A stretch of DNA of 64,000 nucleotides from Hyphomicrobium sp. (GTDB lineage Bacteria; Pseudomonadota; Alphaproteobacteria; Rhizobiales; Hyphomicrobiaceae), in contig JAKFUV010000009.1 in NCBI GenBank assembly GCA_021732485.1, forward strand, positions 372,001 through 436,000. Direction: 5' to 3'. Within the stretch, counting starts at the first letter, position 1. Every line of letters begins with the position of its first letter. This document shows, piece after piece, positions 8,278 through 17,604 of this stretch. Made by a program: the position numbers and the translations under genes. The notes beneath the pieces were generated by a model. The model saw nothing but the letters and a program-made list of their open reading frames with translations, searched no databases and had not been told where the DNA came from.

Positions 8278-9690
8278 GTGACAGACCTACGAGCCGAAGA
8301 TTTTTTGCCACCACGCGAGCCGGAGGTGGGCGCAAGCGCGGCCGATGCGATGGCCCCCAAGCGCGTCTACCTCAAAACATTCGGCTGTCAGATGAACGTC
8401 TACGACAGCGAGCGGATGATGGAGGCCCTGATCCGCGACGGCTATGCGATGACCGAGCAGCCCGAACACGCCGACCTCGTCATTCTCAATACCTGCCACA
8501 TTCGCGAGAAGGCCGCCGAAAAGGTTTATTCAGATCTCGGCCGTCTGCGCGATATCAAGCAGCAGCGATCTCTCAACGGCCGATCAACCCTGATCGCGGT
8601 CGCCGGATGCGTGGCTCAGGCCGAGGGCCATGAAATTACCCGGCGTCAAACGGCGGTCGATCTCGTCGTTGGACCGCAAAGCTATCACCGCCTCGGCCAG
8701 TTGATCGGTGCCGTGCAAGCAACCGGCAAGCCGATCGTTGAAACCGAGTTCGATGGCGAAGACAAGTTCGCGCAGATGCCGGCACCGCGACGCGTCGCAT
8801 CTCCGTCGGCATTTCTAACCATCCAGGAAGGCTGCGATAAGTTTTGCACGTTCTGCGTCGTGCCCTATACGCGAGGCGCTGAATTTTCGCGGTCTGTTGC
8901 CGACATCGAGCGCGAGGCGCGGGCGCTCGTGGCCGGCGGTGCGCGCGAGCTGACGCTGCTCGGCCAGAACGTCAACGCCTATCATGGCGACGGTGGCAAT
9001 AGCCGGCCGGCGTCACTCGCCGATCTCGCCCGCTGCCTCGCCGACATCGACGGCCTGGCGCGTATTCGATACATGACCAGCCATCCCCATGACATGAGCG
9101 ACGATCTGATCCAGGCGCACGGCGACATTCCGCAGCTGATGCCGTTTCTGCACTTGCCGGTTCAATCCGGATCTGACCGGATCCTCGCGGCCATGAATCG
9201 CAAGCATACGTCCGCCGACTATGTCGCCCTGATTGCCAAAATCCGCGCCGCGCGGCCCGATATCGCCTTGTCGAGCGACTTCATCGTCGGCTTCCCGGGC
9301 GAAACCGACGCCGATGCCGAGGCGACGCTCGACTTGGTGCGAGCGGTTGGCTTTGCCCAGACATTCTCATTCAAGTTTTCGCCGCGTCCCGGCACTCCAG
9401 CGTCGCAACTCGTGGGCCAGGTGCCCGAGGATACTAAAACCGCGCGTCTGCTCGCCTTGCAGGCGGTGCTGGAAGAACAGCAGGCGGCGTTCAACATGGC
9501 GAGTGTCGGCACTGTGGTTCCGGTGCTCTTCGAACGTCATGGCCGCGAGCCCGGTTTTCTGGTCGGTAGAACGCCGCATCAGCAGATGGTCCATGCTGCC
9601 GCCGAGCCCGGCGACATTGGTAAAATTCGCACCGTGGCTATTGCGCAAGCGCGCCAGATGAGCCTGCGCGGTGTCATCCAGCCGGCATAA
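8278..9690 (+). CDS. miaB: tRNA-2-methylthio-N6-dimethylallyladenosine synthase MiaB
   Basis: The 470-residue radical SAM methylthiotransferase adds the methylthio group to i6A37 in tRNAs. The N-terminal UPF0004 domain supplies Cys37 (KTFGCQMN), Cys73 (NTCHIRE) and Cys111 (AGCVAQ) for one 4Fe-4S cluster. The radical SAM triad CDKFCTFC is at residues 186-193, and a TRAM domain ends the protein. The start is GTG at 8278, giving a ~25-residue leader before the conserved region; an internal ATG at 8350 is the alternative. It sits between plsC and phoH, as in relatives. Confidence 0.95.
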   Translation: MTDLRAEDFLPPREPEVGASAADAMAPKRVYLKTFGCQMNVYDSERMMEALIRDGYAMTEQPEHADLVILNTCHIREKAAEKVYSDLGRLRDIKQQRSLNGRSTLIAVAGCVAQAEGHEITRRQTAVDLVVGPQSYHRLGQLIGAVQATGKPIVETEFDGEDKFAQMPAPRRVASPSAFLTIQEGCDKFCTFCVVPYTRGAEFSRSVADIEREARALVAGGARELTLLGQNVNAYHGDGGNSRPASLADLARCLADIDGLARIRYMTSHPHDMSDDLIQAHGDIPQLMPFLHLPVQSGSDRILAAMNRKHTSADYVALIAKIRAARPDIALSSDFIVGFPGETDADAEATLDLVRAVGFAQTFSFKFSPRPGTPASQLVGQVPEDTKTARLLALQAVLEEQQAAFNMASVGTVVPVLFERHGREPGFLVGRTPHQQMVHAAAEPGDIGKIRTVAIAQARQMSLRGVIQPA

Positions 9691-9874
9691 TTGCCGTCTA
9701 CCCGCTGGCATGTAAAACTGCGGACAACCGGGTGCACGCCGGTTGGCTAAGGACGGCCCATGATAGCGTTTCTCAACGTGCAGCCGATTCGGCTTATTCG
9801 CGGCTGATTTGGAACAGGGTCCGGTTGTGGCGGTTTGCAGGTAAACCCAACACACATTCGAGGAGTGACGGCAT

Positions 9875-10870
9875 TTGGCAGCATTTCGCGGATCTTCCGC
9901 TCCGGCGTCACGGCGCCCACAAAAGCCTGACGCGGATGCCGCGCGCATCGTCGTTCCCTTTGAAGACAACCGGGTATTGACCCAACTGCTCGGGGAATTC
10001 GACAGCCACCTTGCCCTCATCGAAGATCGCCTAGGCATCGGCGCCCACGCCCACGGCAACGTCATCATCCTCACGGGTCCGGCGCCAGCCTGCATGATTG
10101 CCCGCGATGTTCTCGAAAAGCTCTATTCGCGTATTTCGAAAGGTGACGCTGTCGGCGCTGGCGATTTCGATGGTCTTATCCGCCATGCACGATCAGGCGG
10201 CCCAGAGAGTGACGGCCAGGCGCAAGTCGCAACCCGCCGCCGCGTCGTCAAAGCCCGCACGCCGATGCAGAGCACGTACATGCGCGCCATCGATAAGTAC
10301 GATTTGGTTTTTGGCGTCGGTCCGGCAGGAACGGGCAAAACCTACATCGCGGTCGCCTTTGCCGCCCAGTGCCTTGAGCGCGGCATGGTCGAACGCATCA
10401 TCCTGTCGCGGCCAGCCGTTGAAGCCGGTGAACGATTAGGGTTTTTGCCGGGCGATATGCGCGACAAGGTCGATCCGTATTTGCGGCCGCTGTACGATGC
10501 GCTCTACGATGTGCTGCCGCCCGAGAAGGTCGAGCGTGACCTCGAAACCGGCGTCATCGAGATTGCACCTTTAGCATTCATGCGCGGCCGCACGCTTTCG
10601 AACGCTTTCGTTATTCTCGATGAAGCGCAAAATACCAGCAGCATGCAGATGAAGATGTTTTTGACCCGCCTTGGCGAAGGCTCGAAAATGGTGGTGACCG
10701 GCGATCCAACGCAGATCGACCTTCCGCCCGGTATGACATCGGGTCTCGAAGAAGCGGTGCGCTTGCTGGATGGTGTCGATGACATCAAAGCTGTGCGCTT
10801 CGAGAATGCTGATATCGTGCGGCGCGATCTGGTGGCAAAAATCGTCACGGCCTACGACAAGGCGAAATAG
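9875..10870 (+). CDS. PhoH-family ATPase (PhoH-like / YbeZ)
   Basis: The 331-residue P-loop protein has Walker A GPAGTGKT at residues 149-156 and Walker B FVILDEAQN near residues 243-251, with the PhoH-specific NTSSMQMKMFLTRLGEGSKM immediately after. YbeZ-type PhoH proteins are thought to act with YbeY in RNA processing, and ybeY follows after only six bases. The start is TTG at 9875 with GAGGAG about nine bases upstream, which favours it over later ATGs. The first ~70 residues are less conserved. The gene belongs to the phoH-ybeY-corC-lnt unit. Confidence 0.93.
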   Translation: MAAFRGSSAPASRRPQKPDADAARIVVPFEDNRVLTQLLGEFDSHLALIEDRLGIGAHAHGNVIILTGPAPACMIARDVLEKLYSRISKGDAVGAGDFDGLIRHARSGGPESDGQAQVATRRRVVKARTPMQSTYMRAIDKYDLVFGVGPAGTGKTYIAVAFAAQCLERGMVERIILSRPAVEAGERLGFLPGDMRDKVDPYLRPLYDALYDVLPPEKVERDLETGVIEIAPLAFMRGRTLSNAFVILDEAQNTSSMQMKMFLTRLGEGSKMVVTGDPTQIDLPPGMTSGLEEAVRLLDGVDDIKAVRFENADIVRRDLVAKIVTAYDKAK

Positions 10871-10876
10871 CGAGCG

Positions 10877-11401
10877 ATGCCGGTACGACGACATCAAACG
10901 GCAGCGACCCTCGACGTTGACGTGATCGACGCTGGCGGCGATTGGTCGGCGCTCGATGAAGCCGAAGATCGAATAGGACGCGCAGCTGCCGCCGTCGCGT
11001 GCTGGCCCGGCCTGATCGCGCAACCCTCCTCGGTGGCCATCGCACTTTCGTCGGACGCTGAAGTCGCGGCGCTCAACGGCAGTTATCGCGGCCAGCCAAA
11101 AGCGACGAATGTGCTGTCGTTTCCGGCCGGCAAAGGCAATCCCACCGGATTTCTTGGCGATATCATCTTGGCGTCTGAAACGGTCGCTCGCGAAGCGGCC
11201 GAGCAGTCGATCCCGCTCGAACATCATGTGACCCATCTGGTGGTGCACGGCCTGCTGCATTTGCTCGGCTTCGATCACGAAACGCCGGCCGAAGCCGAAC
11301 GTATGGAAAAGCTCGAAATCGAAATCCTTTCCACACTTCACATTGCCAACCCCTACAATGGCGACTTGCTATCTGCACGCCAGCCCAACAACCTGGAGTA
11401 A
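10877..11401 (+). CDS. ybeY: Endoribonuclease/rRNA maturation factor YbeY
   Basis: The 174-residue metalloprotein has the signature HGLLHLLGFDH, giving the three zinc histidines His124, His128 and His134. YbeY takes part in 16S rRNA 3'-end maturation and ribosome quality control. The other conserved patch, NVLSFPAG (residues 78-85), is also present. The ATG at 10877 lies six bases after phoH, so the two are probably co-translated. It is followed by the CorC-like gene. The N-terminus (~40 residues) is slightly longer than in E. coli. Confidence 0.95.
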   Translation: MPVRRHQTAATLDVDVIDAGGDWSALDEAEDRIGRAAAAVACWPGLIAQPSSVAIALSSDAEVAALNGSYRGQPKATNVLSFPAGKGNPTGFLGDIILASETVAREAAEQSIPLEHHVTHLVVHGLLHLLGFDHETPAEAERMEKLEIEILSTLHIANPYNGDLLSARQPNNLE

Positions 11402-11426
11402 GAGGGCCATTGCCCTTGTCTCACCC

Positions 11427-12452
11427 ATGACCGAGCGACCGAGCGAAAAGTCAGCCGTTGATTTTCCAACCGACGATGTCCGTGCGCTCGGTGCTCAAGG
11501 GTGGTTGCAGGTTCTGCGACTGAAACTCGGCCTCGTCACGCCGCATAATGTCCGCGACGCCATCGAGGGTGCCCTCAAGGCGCCGGATCCGACGGCCACC
11601 TTCACTGAAGCCGAGCGCAGCATGCTCGAGCGTCTGTTGCGTTTCGGCGCCAGCCGCGTCGAAGATTTGATGGTGCCTCGCGCCGATATCACCGCCCTCG
11701 ACGAAGACGAGCCGCTGTCGGAATTGTTGCAGACCTTCGATGAGGCCGGCGTGTCGCGCATTCCGCTGTTTCGCGAAACCCTCGATGACCCGCGCGGTAT
11801 GATCCACATCAAGGATTTGTTTCGCTGGCTGATGCTGGAGGCGACAATGCCGCCCGGCAAATTATCCAAAGCAGGCACCGACGTTGAGCCGCCGCGATCG
11901 TGGGAAAAACTCGATCTCTCAAAGCTCGATTTATCGCGCCCGATCACCACGGCAAAAATTCGCCGGCAAGTGCTGTATGTCCCGCCGTCCATGCCGGCTG
12001 CCGATCTGCTGATCAAAATGCAGTCGACGCGCATCCACATGGCGCTGATCGTCGATGAATACGGCGGCACTGACGGGTTGGTCACCATCGAAGATCTCGT
12101 CGAACAGATTGTAGGCAAGATCGAAGACGAGCATGACGAGGCAGAAGAGACCAACATTCATATCGATCCCAAGCTTGGCCTCGTTGCCAGTGCCCGCACG
12201 CCGATCGACGAACTCGAACAGCATCTGCATGCCAAGCTGGTCGACGCGGACGAAGATGAAGACATCGATACGCTGGGCGGCTTGGTGTTTTCGATGCTCG
12301 GCCGTGTTCCGGCGCGCGGGGAATTGATCCGTCATCCAACCGGCGTTGAATTCGAAGTCCTCGACGCCGATCCCCGCCGCGTCAAAAAACTGAAAATCCA
12401 TCTGCCGCGAACCGCTGCGCAAAAAGCCGCGGCCGACATCCAGAACAGCTGA
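11427..12452 (+). CDS. CBS-domain / CorC_HlyC-type protein (hemolysin-like, TlyC family)
   Basis: The 341-residue soluble protein has a pair of CBS domains (about residues 75-225; segments VEDLMVPRADITALDEDEPL and MALIVDEYGGTDGLVTIEDL) followed by a CorC_HlyC domain near the C-terminus. There are no membrane helices, unlike the larger CNNM-type exporters. In E. coli the CorC gene also sits in the ybeZ-ybeY-corC-lnt operon, which fits here; proposed roles are magnesium or cobalt homeostasis, but the biochemistry is unsettled. I used the ATG at 11427; the frame is open further upstream. The stop overlaps the lnt ATG by one base. Confidence 0.9.
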   Translation: MTERPSEKSAVDFPTDDVRALGAQGWLQVLRLKLGLVTPHNVRDAIEGALKAPDPTATFTEAERSMLERLLRFGASRVEDLMVPRADITALDEDEPLSELLQTFDEAGVSRIPLFRETLDDPRGMIHIKDLFRWLMLEATMPPGKLSKAGTDVEPPRSWEKLDLSKLDLSRPITTAKIRRQVLYVPPSMPAADLLIKMQSTRIHMALIVDEYGGTDGLVTIEDLVEQIVGKIEDEHDEAEETNIHIDPKLGLVASARTPIDELEQHLHAKLVDADEDEDIDTLGGLVFSMLGRVPARGELIRHPTGVEFEVLDADPRRVKKLKIHLPRTAAQKAAADIQNS

Positions 12453-14131
12453 TGCCTGACGCGCTGGCAGTTCAAACTTTGCACATCGACCGATTTCGCG
12501 AGTGGACTGTGCGGGGATCGCAACGCCGGCGTGACGCCGTCGCCGTAGCCGCCGGTAGTGTGTCCGTTCTGGCATTCGCTCCGATATTTGCGGCTCCCGT
12601 CCTGTTCGTCACGCTGGCGATCTTCATTTGGCTGATCGACGTCAGTCCGACGCCACGTGCGGCGGCACGCAGCGGCTGGTGGTTCGGCTTTGGCTATTTC
12701 TTTTTCAACCTGTTCTGGCTTGGCGAAGCCTTCCTCGTCGAAGCCGACAAGTTCGCCGTGTTGTTGCCCTTCGCAGTCACTCTGTTGCCGGCCGGGATGG
12801 CGCTCTTTTGGGCGCTGGCCGCCGCCGCCGCACGACGGTTTTGGCTGAGTGGATTGGCCCGCGTCTTCGTTTTCGCCATTGCGTTGAGCGCAGCCGAATG
12901 GTTGCGCGGGCATGTGCTGTCAGGTTTGCCGTGGAACGTGATTGGCTACGCGCTGACCGCGCCGCTCGTGCTTATGCAAGGCGCAGCCCTGGTCGGAGCG
13001 TATGGCCTCACCGCCATCGCCATCGTGGTTTTTTCGGCGCCATTGGTCATTTTGGCGGATGCGAAGCGTGCCGCCGGTTGGGCTCGTGTCACCGCCGTCT
13101 TTGCGATCAGCGGCTTGCCTGTTGCGCTGCTGGCGCTCTACGGCGCCTGGCGCTTATCTGAAACACCGGCCGATGTCAGCGGCGTTCGCCTGCGCATCGT
13201 GCAGCCCAGCGTGTTGCAAACGCAGAAGTGGAAGCCTGAATATCAAGCACAAATATTTGACGATCATCTGACGCTGTCGGTTACCGATCCCGGCGGCAAG
13301 CGTGACGGCATGGCCGGTATCACGCACCTCATCTGGCCTGAAGCGGCCATGCCGTTTCTGCCGCTCGAACATCCTGAAGCCTTGCAAGCCATTGCAGCAA
13401 TCCTGCCGGACGGCACAACCTTGCTGACGGGCGCGTTGCGCCGCGAGGCGACCGACCCGGCGGGTGTGCCACTGCCGCTCGACCAGCACCGCATCTACAA
13501 CGGCATGTTGGTCTTGAATGATCGAGCAGACTTGATCGCAACCTACGACAAAATCCACCTCGTGCCGTTCGGTGAATATCTGCCCGTCGAGCCGCTGTTA
13601 ACAGCGCTCGGCCTGAAAAAGCTGACACACGGCCAGGGGTCTTTCACAGCTGGGCCGACGCCGCGACCCATCCTCCAGATTGCCGGACTGCCGCCGGTCA
13701 TCGCCCTCGTTTGCTATGAGGTTCTGTTTCCCGGTGCGATCGTGCAGGGCGAGCAACGCCCAGGCGTTATGGTTAACGTCACCAACGACGGCTGGTTTGG
13801 CAATTCGAGCGGCCCGCGTCAGCATTTCCATCAAAGCCGCGTCAGGGCCGTCGAGGAGGGCGTCCCTTTGATCCGTGCCGCCAACAATGGCATTTCGGCC
13901 GTCGTCGACCGCTACGGTCGCGTGCGGCATCAGCTGGGCATGGACGAGCGCGGCGTGATCGATAGCCCGCTCCCCGGCGGTGCAGCGCCGACCATGTACG
14001 CGCGCTATGGCGATCTCCTTCTTGCCCTCATATTGGCCGCTTACAGCCTTTTGGCTGCGCGTTTGAAAACTCGTGAACAAAGTTTACCAAACTTCCCGGC
14101 CAGCAGCAGCGATACGCGTGCTGAAGGTTGA
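12452..14131 (+). CDS. lnt: Apolipoprotein N-acyltransferase
   Basis: The 559-residue membrane enzyme adds the third acyl chain to the N-terminal cysteine of lipoproteins on the periplasmic face. The N-terminal ~190 residues hold several transmembrane helices. The nitrilase-like domain carries the catalytic triad Glu297 (WPEAAMPF), Lys367 (YDKIHLVPFGEYLP) and Cys421 (CYEVLFPG). A last hydrophobic helix is near the C-terminus. The start codon overlaps the stop of the preceding gene (TGATG), so coupling is likely. Length is somewhat above the E. coli protein, mainly from the tail. Confidence 0.95.
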   Translation: MPDALAVQTLHIDRFREWTVRGSQRRRDAVAVAAGSVSVLAFAPIFAAPVLFVTLAIFIWLIDVSPTPRAAARSGWWFGFGYFFFNLFWLGEAFLVEADKFAVLLPFAVTLLPAGMALFWALAAAAARRFWLSGLARVFVFAIALSAAEWLRGHVLSGLPWNVIGYALTAPLVLMQGAALVGAYGLTAIAIVVFSAPLVILADAKRAAGWARVTAVFAISGLPVALLALYGAWRLSETPADVSGVRLRIVQPSVLQTQKWKPEYQAQIFDDHLTLSVTDPGGKRDGMAGITHLIWPEAAMPFLPLEHPEALQAIAAILPDGTTLLTGALRREATDPAGVPLPLDQHRIYNGMLVLNDRADLIATYDKIHLVPFGEYLPVEPLLTALGLKKLTHGQGSFTAGPTPRPILQIAGLPPVIALVCYEVLFPGAIVQGEQRPGVMVNVTNDGWFGNSSGPRQHFHQSRVRAVEEGVPLIRAANNGISAVVDRYGRVRHQLGMDERGVIDSPLPGGAAPTMYARYGDLLLALILAAYSLLAARLKTREQSLPNFPASSSDTRAEG

Positions 14132-14201
14132 CGGGGGCGATCCGCGCACCTAGGAACGGTGCAGAGCCGAGCCATATTTAGAATGGGTTGGACGCGCATT
14201 G

Positions 14202-14666
14202 ATGACCAACGATCCGATTTATGACAGCGAAAGCATAGAAGACGCCCCCAAGGGTTCACGACGCGCCAACCCCATGGATGTTCACGTCGGCACCCGCGTC
14301 CGGCTTCGCCGCATGCTGCTCGGCATGAGCCAGGAAAAACTCGGCGAACAGCTCGGTTTGACATTTCAGCAAGTGCAGAAGTACGAAAAGGGCGTCAACC
14401 GTATTGGCGCCAGCCGCTTGTTCGATCTGGCCAAAGTGCTCGGCGTTCCGATCCAGTTTTTCTATGACGAAGCGCCCGTCGGCATGCATGGTTCACCCGA
14501 TCTGTCTCTCGGCTTCGCCGATCGGCCTGGGGAAAGCTATGTCGTCGAATTTCTTGGCACGCGGGACGGCTTGGAGTTGAACAAAGCCTTCGCGCGCATC
14601 ACCGATACAAAAATCCGCCGTGCCATCGTTGATCTGGTGCGTGCGATGTCCGGTGACGACGCCTGA
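14202..14666 (+). CDS. XRE-family transcriptional regulator (PraR/PhrR-like)
   Basis: The 154-residue protein has a helix-turn-helix in residues ~28-82, with RLRRMLLGMSQEKLGEQLGL and TFQQVQKYEKGVNRIGASRL. The C-terminal half has the pattern of the rhizobial PraR/PhrR group, small XRE repressors involved in growth-phase and quorum-sensing control. In Sinorhizobium and Rhizobium the phrR/praR gene also lies directly before metK, matching this position. The ATG at 14202 is preferred over the overlapping TTG at 14199. Target genes are not deducible from the window. Confidence 0.85.
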   Translation: MTNDPIYDSESIEDAPKGSRRANPMDVHVGTRVRLRRMLLGMSQEKLGEQLGLTFQQVQKYEKGVNRIGASRLFDLAKVLGVPIQFFYDEAPVGMHGSPDLSLGFADRPGESYVVEFLGTRDGLELNKAFARITDTKIRRAIVDLVRAMSGDDA

Positions 14667-14674
14667 TCAGCGTG

Positions 14675-14693
14675 GCCGCGCAAGCGGCGTTTT
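14675..14693 (+). terminator. Short GC-rich hairpin after the XRE regulator
   Basis: GCCGC and GCGGC form a 5-bp stem around a GCAA loop, followed by GTTTTG. It is a weak candidate terminator nine bases after the regulator's stop codon. Confidence 0.4.
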
Positions 14694-14761
14694 GCCTTGG
14701 TGTCCGTCGGCGAACGCGGCTGCCGCTTGGCTTGACCCATGACTCAAAGGCTGCAACAAAC

Positions 14762-14832
14762 CGGCGACTTTTCAGGGCGTCGCCGCACTGCGTCGAGCCT
14801 TCGGCACTGCTGCAATTCAGCAGCGTAGTGCC
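14762..14832 (+). promoter_or_regulatory. Structured leader of metK (two hairpins)
   Basis: Two stem-loops lie in the leader before metK. The first pairs CGGCGAC (14762-14768) with GTCGCCG (14779-14785). The second pairs GGCACTGCTGC (14803-14813) with the segment 14820-14832, giving 11 base pairs with a two-base bulge. The ribosome-binding GGGGG begins within ten bases of the second stem and the GTG start is at 14850. I could not match it to SAM-I, SAM-II or SAM/SAH riboswitch cores. Confidence 0.45.
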
Positions 14833-14849
14833 AAATCGTGGGGGCCAAC

Positions 14850-16055
14850 GTGGCGCGACAATCGTTTCAGTTCACCAGCGAATCCGTTTCCGAAGGCCAC
14901 CCCGATAAAGTCTGCGATCGAATTTCGGATGAGGTGGTCGACGCCTTCTATCGCGAGGGCGCGAAAGAGCACCTCGATCCGTGGACCATTCGCGCTGCCT
15001 GCGAAACGATGGCAACGACCAATCGCGTCATCATCGCCGGCGAGTCACGCGGGCCAAAAGGAGTGACGGTGGCGGCAATTCAAGATTTGACCCGCGCCGC
15101 CATCCGCGACATCGGCTACGAGCAAGAAGGTTTTCACTGGGCGAACTGCAATATCGAAGTGCTTCTGCATTCGCAGTCAGCCGACATCGCCGCCGGGGTC
15201 GACGCGCAGCAGCCGACCAACAAGGAAGAGGGCGCCGGCGATCAGGGCATCATGTTCGGATATGCCTGCAATGAGACGCCCGAACTGTTGCCGGCCCCGA
15301 TCTATTACGCCCACAAAATCCTCAAAGACTTGGCGATGGCGCGCAAGGCGCCAACAGGCGACGCCAGACAACTTGGTCCCGACGCTAAGAGCCAAGTCAC
15401 GGTTCAGTACGAAAACGGCAAACCCGTCGGTGTCACGCAGATCGTGGTTTCGCATCAGCATATCGTCGAGGACCTGACATCGCGTCAGGTCCGTGACATC
15501 ATTGAGCCGTTCGTTTTGAAGGCGCTGCCTCAGGGGTGGATTTCGAAAGACACGATCTGGCACATCAATCCGACTGGAAAATTCTTCATCGGCGGACCGG
15601 ACGGCGACTGCGGTCTGACCGGGCGCAAGATCATCGTCGACACGTATGGTGGTGCGGCTCCCCACGGCGGCGGCGCGTTCTCCGGCAAGGATCCAACGAA
15701 GGTTGACCGCTCGGCAGCCTATGCGTCGCGCTATCTGGCCAAGAATGTGGTGGCGGCGGGCATCGCCGACCGCTGCACCATTCAGCTGTCCTATGCCATT
15801 GGCGTTGCCAGGCCGCTGTCGATTTATGTCGACACGCACGGCACCGGCAAGGTCTCGGAAGCTGTGATCGAGAAGGCGCTGGGCGAGGTCATGGATTTAA
15901 CTCCGCGCGGCATTCGCAGCCACCTGGATCTGAACAAGCCGATTTACGCGCGCACGTCGGCCTATGGCCATTTTGGTCACTCCGCCGAAGCCGATGGCGG
16001 CTTTTCTTGGGAAAGAACCGATCTTGCGGCTAAGATTTCGCAGGCCGTCGCCTGA
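14850..16055 (+). CDS. metK: S-adenosylmethionine synthetase
   Basis: The 401-residue enzyme makes S-adenosylmethionine from ATP and methionine. The N-terminal signature [20 protein letters not shown], the [12 protein letters not shown] motif and the ATP loop [20 protein letters not shown] are all present. The frame runs back to GTG 14838, but GTG 14850 gives the family-like [20 protein letters not shown] with GGGGG at proper spacing, so I chose it. A structured leader precedes it and a terminator follows. Placement between the PraR-like gene and trmB is typical of Rhizobiales. Confidence 0.97.
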   Translation: MARQSFQFTSESVSEGHPDKVCDRISDEVVDAFYREGAKEHLDPWTIRAACETMATTNRVIIAGESRGPKGVTVAAIQDLTRAAIRDIGYEQEGFHWANCNIEVLLHSQSADIAAGVDAQQPTNKEEGAGDQGIMFGYACNETPELLPAPIYYAHKILKDLAMARKAPTGDARQLGPDAKSQVTVQYENGKPVGVTQIVVSHQHIVEDLTSRQVRDIIEPFVLKALPQGWISKDTIWHINPTGKFFIGGPDGDCGLTGRKIIVDTYGGAAPHGGGAFSGKDPTKVDRSAAYASRYLAKNVVAAGIADRCTIQLSYAIGVARPLSIYVDTHGTGKVSEAVIEKALGEVMDLTPRGIRSHLDLNKPIYARTSAYGHFGHSAEADGGFSWERTDLAAKISQAVA

Positions 16056-16087
16056 CGCCAGCGGCGATCCGATGCGCCGGCAAAGCC

Positions 16088-16108
16088 GGCCGCGTCAGCG
16101 GCCGTTTT
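16088..16108 (+). terminator. Rho-independent terminator after metK
   Basis: GGCCGC and GCGGCC form a 6-bp GC stem with a GTCA loop, followed by GTTTTAA. It lies 32 bases after the metK stop codon. Confidence 0.7.
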
Positions 16109-16146
16109 AAAGTTCGCGCCGGTCTACAGCCGGACGATAGGCGACC

Positions 16147-16839
16147 ATGACGTCTGACACGCCGCACGGTGATCTGCGATCTTTTGGCCGCAGACGGGGC
16201 CGCAAACCGACCAGCCGTCAGGCGGCTTTGCTTCGCGATGTGCTGCCGCGCGTCGCGCTAGACCTTTCTGCGCCGTGCGGCGGACCGACAGCACGCGACA
16301 CGCAAGTGCCAAGCGAAACGTGGCTCGAAATCGGCTTTGGCGGTGGCGAGCATCTCCTTTGGCAAGCCGAGCGCCATCCGGCCGTCAGCTTCATCGGCTG
16401 CGAACCGTTCGAAGATGGCGTCATCAAGGTGCTGGACGCGATCGAACACCAGCGGCTGACGAACATCCGCGTTCACATGGGCGATGCCCGCGACGTGCTG
16501 CGCGCACTGCCAGACGGAAGCCTGACACGCGCCTTCATCCTGTTTCCCGACCCGTGGCCGAAACGAAAGCAAGCCAAGCGCCGCTTGGTTAATGCGACGA
16601 CGCTCGATCTTCTGGCGCGCGCCATGCGTCCCGGCGCGATCCTCAGGCTTGCCACAGACATCGGCGATTACGCCCGCACGACGCTTGAGGCGATCGAACG
16701 CGAGCCGCGTTTCGTGTGGCTTGCCAAAAGCCCCACTGACTGGCGCGTGCGGCCGCCAGACTGGCCGGAGACGCGCTATGAGGCCAAAGCCGCCGCCGCT
16801 GGCCGTCAACGCTACTATTTCAGTTTTCGCCGCCTTTAA
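16147..16839 (+). CDS. trmB: tRNA (guanine-N7-)-methyltransferase
   Basis: The 230-residue SAM-dependent methyltransferase modifies G46 in the tRNA variable loop. The SAM site is LEIGFGGGEHLLWQAERHP, and the family signature DPWPKRKQAKRRL starts at residue 135. The N-terminus (HGDLRSFGRRRGRKPTSRQA) is basic, fitting RNA binding, and resembles other alphaproteobacterial TrmB proteins. The ATG at 16147 lies after the metK terminator. It is the last gene of the conserved tsaB-to-trmB neighbourhood. Confidence 0.95.
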   Translation: MTSDTPHGDLRSFGRRRGRKPTSRQAALLRDVLPRVALDLSAPCGGPTARDTQVPSETWLEIGFGGGEHLLWQAERHPAVSFIGCEPFEDGVIKVLDAIEHQRLTNIRVHMGDARDVLRALPDGSLTRAFILFPDPWPKRKQAKRRLVNATTLDLLARAMRPGAILRLATDIGDYARTTLEAIEREPRFVWLAKSPTDWRVRPPDWPETRYEAKAAAAGRQRYYFSFRRL

Positions 16840-16971
16840 GATCGCGGCCATGCCTTGCGCTGTGGGCCAAACTCGCCTATGTGACGGTCATCCTAATAAC
16901 AAAAGACGACTTGCCGAGTGGACCCGCAGGGACCGCTCCCAAGGTTCTTTATCCGATAGACTGATCCACTC

Positions 16972-17601
16972 TTGATAACCGCCGAAGATCAGCCCCAGAA
17001 GGCATCTGCGAAGCCCGATACCGCGCGGTTCATGCGCGAGACCGGGCTTGCCGCGGACGTCGCCGACGTGGTCGAGCCGGTGCTGGTCGATCTTGGGTTC
17101 CGCTTGGTGCGCGTGTCGGTGCTCGGCGCTACTGATCGAACGGTCCAGATCATGGCCGAGCGGCCCGATGGCTCGATCTCGGTCGATGATTGCGAAACGA
17201 TTTCGCGCGGGCTTTCGCCGGTCCTCGACGTCGCCGAACCGATGCCGGGCAAATATCGCCTGGAGATTTCGTCGCCCGGCATTGATCGCCCTCTGGTTCG
17301 CCCGAGCGATTTTGAAGATTGGGCGGGCCACGAAGTAAAGCTCGAATTGAAAGAGCCGATCGACGGGCGCAAACGCTACAAAGGGTTGCTCGAAGGTTTT
17401 GAAGACGGCGAAGTGCGGGTTGCGGCCGACGCCGGCAAGCTCGGTCGCCAGCATCTTGGTTTCCCTGTTTCGCTGATCGCCGATGCGAAGCTGGTGCTGA
17501 CCGACGAGCTGATCCGCGAAGCTCTGGCACGCGCCAAGCTGCGCCACTCAGACCGCCCTGGCGACGGGGCTGAACTCGACGAAGACGACTTGGAGGATTG
17601 A
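16972..17601 (+). CDS. rimP: Ribosome maturation factor RimP
   Basis: The protein of up to 209 residues has the RimP N-domain ([20 protein letters not shown]) and the signature [20 protein letters not shown], then a C-terminal SH3-like domain. RimP helps assemble the 30S subunit. The first possible start in the frame is TTG at 16972, just after an in-frame stop; ATG 17032 would give [20 protein letters not shown] and is equally plausible. It opens the nusA-infB operon and is separated from nusA by only three bases. Function is secure, the start is not. Confidence 0.93.
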   Translation: MITAEDQPQKASAKPDTARFMRETGLAADVADVVEPVLVDLGFRLVRVSVLGATDRTVQIMAERPDGSISVDDCETISRGLSPVLDVAEPMPGKYRLEISSPGIDRPLVRPSDFEDWAGHEVKLELKEPIDGRKRYKGLLEGFEDGEVRVAADAGKLGRQHLGFPVSLIADAKLVLTDELIREALARAKLRHSDRPGDGAELDEDDLED

Positions 17602-17604
17602 CCT

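Noticed and set aside
14667-14849. Known SAM riboswitch upstream of metK
   Set aside because: I compared the leader with the conserved cores of SAM-I, SAM-II and SAM/SAH classes from memory and saw no match, so only an unnamed structured leader is reported.
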